Shown piece by piece: positions 22,366 through 35,800 of a stretch of DNA of 64,000 nucleotides (positions are counted from its first letter, which is position 1; every line of letters begins with the position of its first letter). The stretch is from the NCBI RefSeq assembly GCF_037325665.1, contig NC_090250.1, forward strand, positions 31,664,460 to 31,728,459, written 5' to 3'. A program made the position numbers and the translations under genes. The notes beneath the pieces are model-generated. The model had not been told where the DNA came from. It saw only the letters and a list, made by a program, of their open reading frames with translations, and searched no databases. This DNA comes from Littorina saxatilis (taxonomy: Eukaryota; Mollusca; Gastropoda; Littorinimorpha; Littorinidae).

Positions 22366-24609
22366 ATGTCGGAGTCTACGGGCACAGAGGTGAGTGTGTA
22401 TACTTTTGTTCTTTCATGCGGCAAAAATCTGCTCACAAGACTTGTGATACATGTCGATCATGATGATGTCCTGGATCAACCTCATTTATAAGCCAGACGT
22501 TTCTATACATCAAAATAATAAGATTGATTTCAAGTGCATACATATTTATATATTTGGACGTTTTAAGTGAAGAGGGGGGGTGGGGGTGTAACGGTTACTC
22601 CGGATACCACTACACCACCCTTTTAGTTTCACTTTCGGTTCTGTGGTTACAGAAATATAGGTGGGCGTTAGATCGCATTTCTTCAGGTCTGAAAGCGAGT
22701 CATAGCTCATGTCCCAGTGGTTTTTTGTTTGAGATTTCGCCGAGGGGTAGGTCACTAGGTGTTCAGTATATTAAAATCATCCTCACTGTAAATTCGTTAG
22801 CAAGTCACTAACCACAGTTGGTTGGTTTGCTCAAGGGCGTTTGCTCTGCTGTTTTATAAATGTCATTGTGAACAGGATTTTCCCATCCGAAATTATTTTG
22901 TGTGTGTGTTCTGTGTGTGTGTTCTGTGTGTGTACACATGAAGTGTTAGTTTGAGTTCAGTAGTATTTGATAATTATATAATAAGAAATCAATTTCAGGT
23001 TGATGCGGATGTCTCTACAGCCAGTAGTGGCTCACCAACATGGGTGTACCCTCTCAGTGATGTGTCGCTGTCAGGAACCCCTCCAGCGAGGGGAACACCT
23101 CCAACGAGAGGGAGGGGACGAACTATTCGGCCCAGGGGGAGAAGAGGAGCGACACTAACAGTTACAACTACAAGAGAAGCAAGTGATGGTGGAAGAGGGA
23201 GACAACCTGATGGAAGTGGAAGACAAAGAGGTGGCAGAGGAAGGCAGAGAATTCGACGCGGTTCCAGGGGACAGTTGGCCGTTACAAGTGCGCTTACTGT
23301 CATTCGTGACAGACGTTCTAGAATGAGAGTGAGTGCAAACTTCTTTTGTTTCTTATGTGATTTGGAACATGGTGTTGTTTACTGAAGTGTTAGTGTTGTG
23401 TTACTTTTTTTCAGCCCGACCCATGGAGATTGTAAATATGATATGACATTTGTCTTCTCTCTTATTTACTGTTGCAGACAATGATTGAAACTGTTAGCGA
23501 GCAGCGTCTGCGAGAGCTGTTTGTGACCATGCTGGAGAAGTACCCCAGCTTGGTCTTCGACGTTCTGGAGCCAGCCCCGGACAGACCAGACCATAGTCAC
23601 CCCCCACCTGCTGGAGAGGGAGTGCCTGACTGGTGCATCTGTGGCAAGTGCCGCATAATGCGAAAAACGATTGAAGAAGTATGTTGCCGTAAGGCAACAT
23701 GCCTCACACTCTTGGCCGTAAGTCAGTTGTATGTTTGTGTTTGTAGCACATTCCATACTATCCATTTGATGCAGGTACAGTGGAACCCACATTTTCAGAC
23801 CTCACAAAGTCTAAGAAATTCAGATCTTAAAAAGGAGGGAGTCTTACTCTTAAAATTGTTGTAAATTTACAGAAGTTATGAAAACAATATCGGAGAAAAC
23901 AGGGTCTTAAAATGGAGTGAGTCTCCAGTATACTCAAAATGTGACAAGCCTTCAGATGGATAATACTATGTTTTCTCTCAATCTAATTTTGGTTTCCTTT
24001 TTTTTCCCAAGCTTGAAATATACAATGCCCCCTGCATAAACATTCATCCAGAAACAGACACTTGTGAGGAAAAGGAAGGAGAAAACAAAAAAAGCAACTT
24101 TAAATGGTTTTAATATATGTTTAGAGAGCAAACACATGGAAATTCTAACAATCCTGTATGCAGAACATATAAAACACATACATAAACTCAATTTCTTTAC
24201 TGAAAAAAGTTAAAACCATCAGTGAGATTACATACCACACATACTTTTCAATATGAAAAGAAGAAAGGAAAAGTATATGGCAGATGTGAAACCACGGTTT
24301 CTATGTACAACAACAAATGCATATTTCTTTCTATAACAGGATTTTGAGGTCCTTATTCTGGATGAAGCTGTCCTGAGCCTGGCCAGAAAGTATCGCCAGG
24401 ACATGATACGGGCAGATGACGAGGCAGACGACAACAACAGAGCCAATAGGCATGCAGCATATCACCAGTTTATATTGTGGGTCCATGGGAGGCTTGGTGC
24501 GGGACAGAGACGTGTTATACCATCGTGTTGCGTTTGGAAGATCAGGGATAAATTTCCAGATGCATGGGGCCAATACACTGGATTTAAACCAGACCGTTTT
24601 GGCGATTAA
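22366..24609 (+). CDS. P2X7 ballast-domain (zinc-coordinating) protein carried by a DNA transposon
   Basis: Four exons, all introns phase 0: 22366-22389, 22999-23328, 23478-23717, 24340-24609 (stop TAA 24607); 287 aa. Residues 9-118 are a low-complexity Arg/Gly tract with several RGR/RGG motifs, suggesting nucleic-acid binding. Residues ~170-281 match the cytoplasmic ballast domain of vertebrate P2X7: WCICGKC (Cys171/173/176), CCRK (187/188), Cys193, a helix [14 protein letters not shown], then [14 protein letters not shown] (Cys261/262) and terminal GQYTGFK. In P2X7 these cysteines bind two zinc ions and the domain binds guanine nucleotide. No P2X channel domain is present before it. The gene lies just inside the left TIR of the 21420-39952 element and converges on the transposase gene, so it is most likely element cargo or an accessory gene. 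The frame is open throughout. Its role in transposition is unknown. Confidence 0.85.
23778..23928. mobile_element. CAGTGGAACCC MITE, copy 1
   Basis: TA then CAGTGGAACCC at the left, with a decayed CTCCAG-TA right end. It lies in the last intron of the ballast gene. Same family as 29282-29450 and 31770-31929. Confidence 0.6.
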
Positions 24610-24998
24610 ACATGGTTAAAGCCATCCAGTATTTATAACATGTCAAATGTGTCATCTTTTCCTTGTATCTGTCTGTGGCAGTGAACAGTACATACAAGGC
24701 CAAAAATGGGGGCTGAAGGGTATTTTTGAGAAGAAAAAAAAAGAAAACTTTTATCTTGAAATTATGGTTAAATTTGTCACATAATTGTGTACGTGTAGTT
24801 GTAAATTTTTTTATTTGAGTCACCTAATCTAAAAATTACTTTTTTGTTGCAAACACTTCGTTTGTAATTTTTTTTAATGGTGCTCAAATCAAATGCTGTA
24901 GATACTTTCTTCAAAGTACAAAAAGTCAGATTTACAAAAAGTCTACAAGGCCAAGAAACCTGGGGTTAAAATTGCAGAAGATACTAGTGAGTAATTAC

Positions 24999-25574
24999 AG
25001 GCATGGGAATTGTCCGCCAAACGGCGGATTTCCGCCGAATTTTGTTTTTGTTCCGCCGAAAATGCAAAAGTGTCCGCCGAAAAAATAAAGGGGGGAGGCA
25101 CACAAAAAAGGCACCGGTTACTTTGGCCTTTGCGCAAAAGCCCGCGAAAACTTTCCGTACTTTGTTCACACACTGCTACCGCCCGCCTCAGTTATTGAAC
25201 TTTTATGTTTGAAAGTAAACCAGATTGCACAGATTGTGTTACAAGTTACATTTTCCTGTTTGTCTCAACAGATCAATTTTTTTTTACAAATTTAAACCAT
25301 ATAATACATGTATATATTTTTGTTCTTCAAAAAAGCAAATATTGGTACATTTTTGTACTAAAAACTCTGATTCTAAAAACAGAATTTGATGGCAAACTTG
25401 GAGCTCAGATGACACTAGATTGCACCATCTGGGTTCTTTGGAGAAAAAAATTTCCGGGGGAGCATGCCCCCGGACCCCCCTAGTAAGACTAGGCGCTTCG
25501 CGCCGTCGACTTGACGCTTCGCGTCTTCAGTTATAAATTTTCCGCCTTTTTTACAATTTTCAATTCCCATGCCT
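24999..25574. mobile_element. ~576-bp MITE with AGGCATGGGAATTG ends
   Basis: Terminal inverted repeats AGGCATGGGAATTG / CAATTCCCATGCCT with flanking AATTAC on both sides. It is nested in the TTAA transposon, 3' of the ballast gene. The interior is rich in CCGCCGAA blocks. Confidence 0.75.
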
Positions 25575-26872
25575 GAATTACTATGCCTTTCCAATGGACC
25601 GCTAATTGTTTAACGGGGACCAAAATTCTTCGTACCTTAAATATTTATGTCAAAAATCATCAAGATCTGTCTGCCCTACAGAACATCTTTTTTGAGCCGT
25701 CCTCTGCCAAACACAGTATCACACAGCTCTGTGCCGCACCCACAACAAATGAAATTGAATATTGATCAGCAACAACAACAAAATAAGAGAAAACTCAAAT
25801 AGTATGGCATTATCAACGGATGCGAAACCGAAACGTGTTTGTTTTTCTGCATTTTGTGTTCAAGTGCAACTTATGAACACCCTGTTTTGCCCATTCAAAA
25901 GCTGCTTTGGCGGGCAAAAGAGCAATGATTGTGTATACAAGCTTGGAAAATACCCACAATATCTCTAACCAGCCATCACCTTCCCATTATTCCCTTGACA
26001 GAGCTAACCTATTACCCGGATACATTTTTGCTTCCACTTTCAAACGCGTTCCGTACGCCACAAAAACATGATACTTGGCGCTTGTTTTAGCCCGTTGTTT
26101 GTAGAGTTGGCATTATCTAAAAGAATTATAGAGCATGAAAGATGGAACAATTAATATTACAGAGAGCAAGATGATGTTGGCAAAATCATGTTGTCTCAAG
26201 AAACTACAAGTACAAACATTTTAGTTGGGGAAACGACAGTACTGGGTTATTTGGTGTACGAAATGACTGTTGGTCGTCCAACAAGTTGATTTAGAGATTG
26301 TTAGCGTTGTATTATATTCATTACGACATAAGTTTTTGTGGACTGATTTTTTGTTTCTAGCACTACCTAAAATCACTGTGGTATAGAAATTATACATGTT
26401 GATTACACTGATTATAATTATGTTCTGATCTTATGATGTCTTTTTGTTTAAATAAAAAAAACTAACCAAACACTCATTTTCTATTCGGCTGAATGCAAGA
26501 AAATCTGGTTTTTTTTTAGGTTTTTTATGCTATAATTATGGTACACGTTGTGGATTAAGTTATGGTGTCCATTCTGTAAGGGTTTTAACACCTTGAAATA
26601 TATAGCCTAACAAAAATATCTGAGGTCAATTTTAAAGATCCTGAATCTAAGATTACACAGGCAAAATGACCTGGGATAAAGCCTTCCAAAAATGGGAAAG
26701 TCGGGTAAACAAAGAAGTAATGAGTGGATTGCAGCAGATATTTATTTTTCACCAAACACATGCTGTAAACAATTGGAAGAATACAAATTCTGTTTTGTTC
26801 TTTCAGCTCTGAGGTATTAATAATGTTTGGTCAGAACTTTCTAAAAACTGGTTAGCTAAGAGGGTTGCAAGT
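25575..26872. other. interval between the convergent genes of the transposon
   Basis: A/T-rich with no gene recognised. An AATAAAAAAA near 26450 is a possible polyadenylation signal for the plus-strand gene. Confidence 0.4.
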
Positions 26873-29800
26873 CTAGTTTGAAGAAAAAGCTGGTGTGCCA
26901 GAAAATCTGGACACCTGCTCAGCTGCCAGCTGAGCAGTTGGGGGCGGAGCCTGACCCATGATGGTTCGGGCAATGCGGCGGGGATCAGCATCCTCCAGGT
27001 CTCTGCTCCTCTTCATTCCGCGTCTGTCCTGCATGCGCTTGAGAAGAGCCTGGAGGGTCAGGTCTTTTAGGTAGCTGTAGTCTTTTTCCTCTTTCACAGG
27101 GAACACAGTCCACCGTCCACTTTTTTTATTGAAGCAACGGTGGTACCTACCAATAAAAAAAATGTGAGGATATATTGACCAAAGCAAGCCTTACACAACA
27201 ATCACTTTACACGCTGGGTCAATATATTCGTGATTGTAACATATATTTTTTCTCAATAACAACGTTATGGCAACATACCTTTTTATTTTTTTGTAACACA
27301 GTTCTCAGTCTTAGCAACCCCCCACTAAAGTCTCGTGTTAGTACTTTGAAGAACAAAAAAAGGAGTATAGAGAATTTGTATAAAAGATACTTTTGGTTTA
27401 CTGCAGCTTTACTGCAGTTTACATAATAGTTCTAACCCACGTTCCACACTATTGCTCACATAGTTGCCTACCCTGTGTGAAATGTACCTGGAAACATAAT
27501 TGATGTGTCTTTTTTCTCTGACTGTTTTGAATAGTTTTCTCTTCATAATTTGATGTTTTATGTTATGAACAAATGTAATGTGATTGCAATTTCTATGATT
27601 TCTTTTCATGCAGAAAAAAGGGAATAAAAAGGGATACCATCAGCTTGTTTGTGTCTATTGATGTGGACAGTGTATGTTGGTATGTGTGCTGAAGTAACCA
27701 AGAACACAATAACCCGTAACAAGAAACAAACAATTGAAACAACATAAAAACAGCAAAATAATGACAAAACAACACCATTTTAATATATATCTTACTGGAT
27801 TTGTCCATCTGGTTTTGTTTTCACACTCCTCCCCAAATGGAAGTTGTGGTCCAGAGCAGCAAGGACATTCCTGATCCTGTACACTGGAGGCGTGTAAGCA
27901 TACCTCTTGGCACAATACATGAGTATGTGCTGGTGAAACACCTCCAGGTCAGCTGTGCTCCTGTGTTGTCATAATGCACAGATGTCAGATATCATGGGTC
28001 TAAGTTCATACTACTGCTATCAGTATTGTTACCATACCAAACTGAACATGCTATGCTCACTTTATCTGTGTTCTGATGCTGTTTTTAATAACTTGATAGC
28101 CCAGGTTTATTCTTTACACACGGACAAACCACATGTTAATGCAAATACTATCACCCTCTTCTCGATTCCCAGTCAATAGCCAAATTCTGGTTATCCAAAA
28201 ATCGTCTACATGAAAAATATTTTGTCCAAACTAGACTAAATGTAATAAAAAGATCCCACCTTAAACGAAAACAACTCACCGGAAGTTCAAGTAGTGTTTC
28301 ACTTTACTGAGAAGGCGAGGGTGCAGGAGAATGTTAGCCAGTTCCTTGATGGTATCGCTGTCCTCTCTGGCGTCCAGCCAAGGTTTGTTTCTGTCACTGT
28401 CAGACAGCTCACCATGCTGGCAGCATCCAAGGGCCCACTCATGGTCTCCTGTGATGTGGTGCAAAACACCGCGAAGGAGCTCCTGTACACAAGTTTAAAA
28501 AAAAAAGATACATACTCAAACAACCTTGCTACTAGGACTTACATAATCGATAAACTGAAGGCTGAAATATGTGGTTTAGTTACATATTGACAACAACCCC
28601 CCTCAGTTTGTATCCAGAGCAATTAGTTTTTCTATGCCTTGTTACACGAACGGATTTCATATATCTTCCTTGTTTCCTTATCTGAAATTTACCCCCAAAA
28701 GTCAGCACATTTTATATGGCAATTATATAATTAAGTGCATGGGGTGACAGCTGTTTGTTGGCCATGGAGGTCAACTTTTTAACATTTAAAGTACATGCAT
28801 AGCATTAAAAAAAACATACCACAAACTGCCTGTGGTCTGTAGCTGTTCGGCAGGTGAACCAAAAATGATTCACGATGTCTTTCGTCCACTTCTGTAGAGC
28901 AGCATGTTTCCTTAGGCTTCCAAGCTAAAATACAGAAGCAAATTGTGCATTATGCATACAGCTAATTTACATACCTTTCCTAATCTATTCAATTTTACAA
29001 CAATAACCATCTCAGTATTACTGCCCTTCCAATGCAAAATAAAGTTTACCAACATGGTGTCTTTTCCATATTGTTGGAAGATAGAACACTGAAGGTGAGA
29101 TTATTGCATTTAACACTGTCATATAAGTTATAATAATGCTTCCATCTTGCTTGGTTTGATTTTTGGAATCTCTTTGTTATTACCCACTGGGTCATTTGTC
29201 TCAGGTAAAGCTGCTAAGGTCTTTGCAGTATATGGGAAGGTTGCACTTGCCTTCATTCAAGGAAATAATGATCATGAAACACCCTTTTGACCTCCCAATT
29301 TTAGACCTCCCCTGTTAAGACCTTACTTTTCCAGAATGTCTGTTCATAACCTCTGTAAATTCACCAACATTTTAACTTTAAGACACAATTTTCTCAGATT
29401 GTTGAAGGTCTTAAAAGGGGTCCCATTGTGTCTGTTACTTACTTCTATTCTAACAGAAACACTAGGACATGAAACAGTTATAGACGCTTCTTTTATAAGT
29501 CTGATTTGGATCAAACATCGTATGACATAATCTAAATTCTCCTCAATTAGAACAGTTTTGACGCAGCATCACTCACTTATGTTGTCCGTCAGGTAAAATG
29601 TGAAAAGCTTTCATGAATAAACACTAAATTATCAGCTTATTACTTGCCATAAACAAAACGATTTAAATCAACCTTGTCACCCCCGTCGCGATATAACCTT
29701 GAATGGTTGAAAACGACGTTAAACACCAAATAAAGAAAGTAAAGTAAAGAAAGAAACCTTGTCACCATACAGGCATGAGACCAAGGGTAGGGCGGATGAT

Positions 29801-32800
29801 GTTGATGGCGAGAGAGGTGAAGGGACGGGGAATGTGTACAGTGCCGTGAGCCGGGCCGTGAGCAGTGCCCACCAATGTTTAGCTCAGGCACCGTCGCGGC
29901 AGACGCGCCTTAGTTCTATGCAGCAAAATGCAGCGCGCTATTCTGGCCATCTGGTCAACTGTCGTCCTCATCTCTAAGGCAGACTGATACCAAGAGGTGT
30001 AAGTTACACCCGCCTTCAGGCTCAGGCATTTTCAAACGCTCGACTCAAGACTGCATATGACAATATACCTTTGTTAGTTTCTTGCTCAGGTTCTTCGCAG
30101 CATGCCAGATGTCGTGCGAATGACTCAAAGCAGGATATGTGCCCTCTGAAATATAAGCAACAGTGTCGTTACTTTGTGTTTTAATTGTATAACAACACTT
30201 GGAACTGAACTAATTTAGTGCAAATGTAAGCTCACACAACAATGTATGTGTACTTTAAAAAATAAAAACCATTACTTGTCAAAAAAATGTTTTCTTCTGA
30301 TAACAACCTGACAGATGTTAAAAAACCCAACAACAAAACTCTTTTTAAAGCTTTTGCCATTATTGCATACTCACTCATCACAGCTCCAATGCCTGTGTGT
30401 GCATCTGTGACCACCTCCTTCACATTGATGCCCTTCTGCAGGAGGTCACTCATTGCCCTGCGGAAGCCCTCTGTCTCCATTCGTGGCGACTTTCCGTCCG
30501 TCTCCCTCTTGTCGACAGTTTTGATGGTCAGGATTTTTTTGGTTTCACTGTCCATCAAAGTGTATGTGCAGTACTGGGCACAGTACCCAGGCGAGTCATT
30601 GCGGCCATCTCCTGCAAAAGACCAAGAAACTTACTTGCATGCAACTATTTTTCAAGGAGTGGTAACGGCCTGATCATCAATGCATTGCGGCTGGCTTGGA
30701 CTTTCACTCTTTCAGACAGGATAAAAAAATTGTCAAGGGAAGAAGGGTGGGTTTGGAATCACATTACATTTTCATGCGTGACAACACTGGCCATTATTCT
30801 TTCTGCCATTTTGCAAGAATGCAAGTAGCTTCCAAAGAAGAAAAATCACACACAGATCAAATCAATGAATTACCCAAAACAACTATCTCCTTGTTTCTAA
30901 TTGAGTCCAGGACCCTGGTCTGGTGATCCTTCCAGAAATCATCGATCGTTGGAACAATGTAATGGCCCTGAATCTGGAAGAAGGACGTCCTTGAGAGCAT
31001 CTTCAAGTTCAGGTGCTTCCCCAGCATTTCGATTTTGCCAAAATTGTTGCCCGATGTCACTATTGCCATTGCCAAACGGAAGTCCCCGCTGTGAAGGCGC
31101 CTGTTGAGAATGGGCTGGGAGCACCAGGTGTTGCTCACATGACCACTATCGCATACCTGTCAGAAAAAAACAGGATCGTAAGATTTTCATTGGAACCAGA
31201 GAGTTTTCATGAGTTTGTTTTTTATGGACATGACCATGACTGTCACAAATAATGGCTAACTTAGTGCATTCTTTTGTATCCTTAATCAATCAAAATTCAG
31301 CTGTTCAGACGCTGATTCTCTTACTACTCAGTGCTGTCAACTAAAAAGGGTCTATTTATTGTGAATTATATATCTTGTGATCCAGTCTTACCCATTTGAC
31401 GTACAAAGCAGAGCCCACAAAACTGTGCTCAAGTGTGACTGGTTTGCCACACTTGTCACTGTCAGCTATGCAGGTGGTGATGGAGGTCAGGGCCAACTGC
31501 TTGACCTGCTCAACGGAGCAAAGGGCCATGGGAGAGCTTGCCACCTTTTCGCATTCCAGCTCATGTACCAGGTGGATTCCTCTCCCAATGAAGCCTTCCT
31601 CCTCTTCTTCTTCCTGAGGGTCCTCTTGCTTCAGTTCTCCAAAAAACATCTCTTCGAAGCTCACCTCTGTTGCCTCTTTCTGTACTTCCTCTGGGCTGAA
31701 ATAAGTGAAAACAGTGTCACCAAAGCACATAAAGGGATGGCCATAAAAAAATGCATTCAAAAGTGTATACAGTGGAACCCCCCTTTTAAGACCCCCCCCC
31801 CCCCCCCCCCCCCCCCAATTTAGGACCCTGTTTTCTCAGCTTTCCTCTTCATAACCTCTGTAAATCTTCCCCCATTTTAAGACCTGATTTTTTCAGATTT
31901 TTTGAGGTCTTAAAATGGGGATTCCACTGTATATGTGTGTCTCTGCACTGTAATGTGTTTTAGATTTATTCAAGCTACAACGTCAACGGTAGACAGCTAC
32001 TATGTTGAAGGCACTGTGCTGGACAGCTAGTCTTCACGGATTCGGTTGGCCTACTTCTGTATATCAATAACAATTAATCTATATTAAACCAGTCTGACAA
32101 TCACAGCGCATGACGTGCAGGAAAAGTAGCGTGCGGTGCCAGTGAGACGTAACATCATGAGTCAACTTAGAAAAGAAGCGACTAAAATATTTAGCCATCT
32201 TTATTATCGATTTTGTATTTTTCGTCAAATTCACAACATCCTGCTGTTGCCTATGTTCTTTCAGATCAACACTGCTCGCGTGAAAGAGAAGAAACCTATA
32301 ACACTTTGAAATTGACCAGGACACTATAAAGTGGGACAATTTATAATGAATAGATATAGTCCGTCCGGGTGACCAGCAGAGGACGTTTTAAATCATTTTT
32401 AAAAAATCCAATAAACTTTTGCATAGTGTCTACAAATAAAAGTTGTTGAGGACGATTAGTACTATCTTGTCTGAAAAGGGTTAAGCACTAGAGTCAATAG
32501 TTTTTGTTGTACTCTGGTAACATTTTTAGCGATGTGACCAAAAGTGGGTAAATATTAACCCCGGATGAGCCTCAGTGACGCATAACGCTGACCTAAGCCA
32601 GCCAGGTGTGCCGCGTGAGCACGTTTTTCACACCAATTCTGTAACATTGCATTCCTCTGAGCGTAAAAGTTAAATCTAAAAAAAAAAAATACAAACACGA
32701 GAGTTCAAGAGTTCAAATGAATATATTATTTATTTATTATGAAGAGCTTATATAGCGCGAACCACAATTAACTGTGCTCTCCGCGCTCTACATGCTGTTT

Positions 32801-35800
32801 GAAATGGAATTTTTTACAGATAGACAAACAGACATTTTTTACACACAATATATAACGTATTCACATCGACCAGCAAACTTCAAGCCTATTAGGCGAACAT
32901 TCACCTTTCACGGCCTATTATTCCAAGTCAAACGGGTATTTGGTGGACATTTTTATCTATGCCTATACAATTTTCTCAGGAAAGACCCTTTTGTCAAGCG
33001 TGGGATCTTTAACGTGCACACCCCAATGTAGTGTACACGAAGGGACCTCGGTTTTTCGTCTCATCCGAGTATTAGACTTTGAGGTAAAGCGTGGGGCTCT
33101 TTTGGGGTATACATGTGATAATTTTTCTTTCAATTTCGGACAATTTCACGTGTACAGGGCTTAAACCACAATAGATATTTGTTTGTTTGTTTGTTTGCTT
33201 AATGCCCAGCCGACCACGAAGGGTCATATCAGGGCGGTGCTGCTTTGACATTTAACGTGCGCCACACACAAGACAGAAGTCGCAGCACAGGCTTCATGTC
33301 TCACCCAGTCACATTATTCTGATACCGGACCAACCAGTCCTAGCACTAACCCCATAATGCCAGACGCCAGGCGGAGCAGCCACTAGATTGCCAATTTTAA
33401 AGTCTTAGGTATGACCCGGCCGGGGTTCGAACCCACGACCTCCCGATCACGGGGCGGACGCCTTACCACTAGGCCAACCGTGCCGGTTCCACCACAATAG
33501 ATACAAACTAGTACTTTTCACACAAAATAGTACTACTTGCCTATAACAACTTTTGTTCTTAAATACATACCAAAATATCATTTGTTTATTTTTAAATAAT
33601 TTAAAACGTCCTAGGCAAACGACAAGAAGAAGATTTAAAACGTCCTATATTGGTCCTTCGAACAGACAATACAGTAGTCTAAGCAACAACCAAAAAGACC
33701 TTGGATACAGAAAAATAAAACAATGATAGCACTTCCATACCAACGATGAATTTAAAACTTATGAACAAGACTTTCAACAACTTACAGAATGGCTTCCAGC
33801 TTGGTTCATACTCTGGATCATCAGGATCCGCTGTCTCTTCACAGTCTGACTCAGACTGCAGGGTGATGTCAATAGAAGTCAAGCTGCAAACAGTGTAAAA
33901 GGATGAAAAGTTTATCCTAGCACAAGCACAGATATTACTTTCCAGGCATAGAAAGGACAATGTTTGTACAATCTAACTACCTTACGGTTTTCTAGTATCA
34001 TCGCACACACTTACATTTCTTTCTTACTTAATGTCACAAAATAACTTTTAAAATGTTATTGCCCTGGTGGATGCCAAAAACAAAAATAAAAAAAGCTTAC
34101 TTAAACGGATCAAGGAATGATGCTGATGGCCGTCTCAACGCTCTCGCAGCCCTTGTTTGTGTAGGTGGAGTACCTCTGCAACAGATATGTATCATTAATA
34201 ATTATGTGATGAAATATCAGGCTCAGAAAATACCACCCACTTGCACAAGAAGATGTACGATGAGAAACAAAACAAACAAAAATAGAAATCTTCCATTCAG
34301 ACCTTCCCAAACCACACAAAACTACTACCCATAATGATCATGGCAATAGTGCCTGAACATGCATAAACAAACAACAAGAAGAAAAAAGGAAACAAAACAA
34401 ACAGGCAAATTTCCTTGACTGGGAACTGAACCCAGATCACTTCTGTGGAAGCACTATCATCCTACCACACCAGGTGGGCTTTCGAAGAAATAAGGGGAGT
34501 ATACAATCTAACGTTGGACTGTGTCGTCCATGATGAAGCGTCATTTAGAATCTTTCATGATCAATATCTGCTACTCATACTCAACAGACATAAATGTCAG
34601 CTTGTCAGGTGGTGATGGAAACTGACCATGACTGGCATGAAAACACACAACAAATGGGAGGGATCGGTTCAGAAATGACCATTTGTATGATGTTGACCAA
34701 AGTGGCATAATATTACATGTATATACATACTCAGGGAGAAAAAAATGAAGACAGAAATAATAGATGGAATGGAAGCTTCTTGCTTTGGCAGCATGCACTG
34801 CTGTGCAAACCGTGCCATTTACTTCTAAGCCCCAGCACCGAGTGGTCAGATAAGGGACGACAGCGCGCTGCCTCAGACTAAAAATAAATGTTGGTAATGT
34901 GCACTGTGTGGGCTCGCTGTTGAGCACACAGAACCAAGCCCTGACCTGTGACTGGTCCAGAGTGCAAAATTCGAGTTTCTGCCTGCTCTCTGCTGGGGCA
35001 AAAACACCTTGTGTCTAATTTTACTGCTACCTCCAAGCAATGCCTTTAGCACTATGGCAGTGTAAACAGTTTCTGTCTCAAACCGCACACAACGTAGGAA
35101 GACCTATTCTAGGCACTTGCATGCAATCAATATCATAAACCTGGTTAAAACACTCACACATTCTGTAAATACTGCTCAGTTGTTTTTCACACTGCTAAAA
35201 ATCACAGGAAACGGAAGAGCAAAAATAACTGTGAGCCTCATGTTCAATGGTCCGAATGTAAGAAGTTTGGCCAATCACAAAGCTGGTTTCAGAACCACTC
35301 CTATCCGCTACAGTGTATTGAGAAGTAAGATATGGTAAATGATGCGCTCGGCTTTTATTTCTTATGAGGAGGAGATACAGAAGACAGAAAAGGCCTGCTC
35401 ACTCGACAAATCCCAGCAAAAATGTTGATGAAAATTATGACAACCAACTTCCAAAATTAATAAAATCATTACTATAATAATAGTGATCATTCTTTATTGC
35501 AAGACAACTAAAGCAGTGGTGGAGCAGATGACCATAAACCACATTCCGACAATTTACAAGAGTATCGTTGTTAAATACTAAAAGGCCCTTCACATGTCTC
35601 TGACAGTGCATACATGTGTTCTCTGCAAGACAGATACATAGATGATTCACACAATGCCACTTCTGCTTTTCTTTCTTTCGCAGTTTCACACACTCTCTCT
35701 GTCTTACATGGGGCGGGGATATAGCTCAGTTGGTAGCGCGCTGGATTTGTATTCAGTTGGCCGCTGTCAGCGTGAGTTCGATCCCAGGTTCGGCGGAAAT

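Noticed and set aside
22995-23303. Minus-strand open frame opposite the ballast gene exon 2
   Set aside because: It is a shadow of the Arg/Gly-rich exon. Splice sites and the continued frame support the plus strand.
35712-35790. Possible tRNA gene
   Set aside because: The A and B boxes are present, but the sequence continues into a SINE body with a (TTGA)n tail, and the cloverleaf stems do not pair well.
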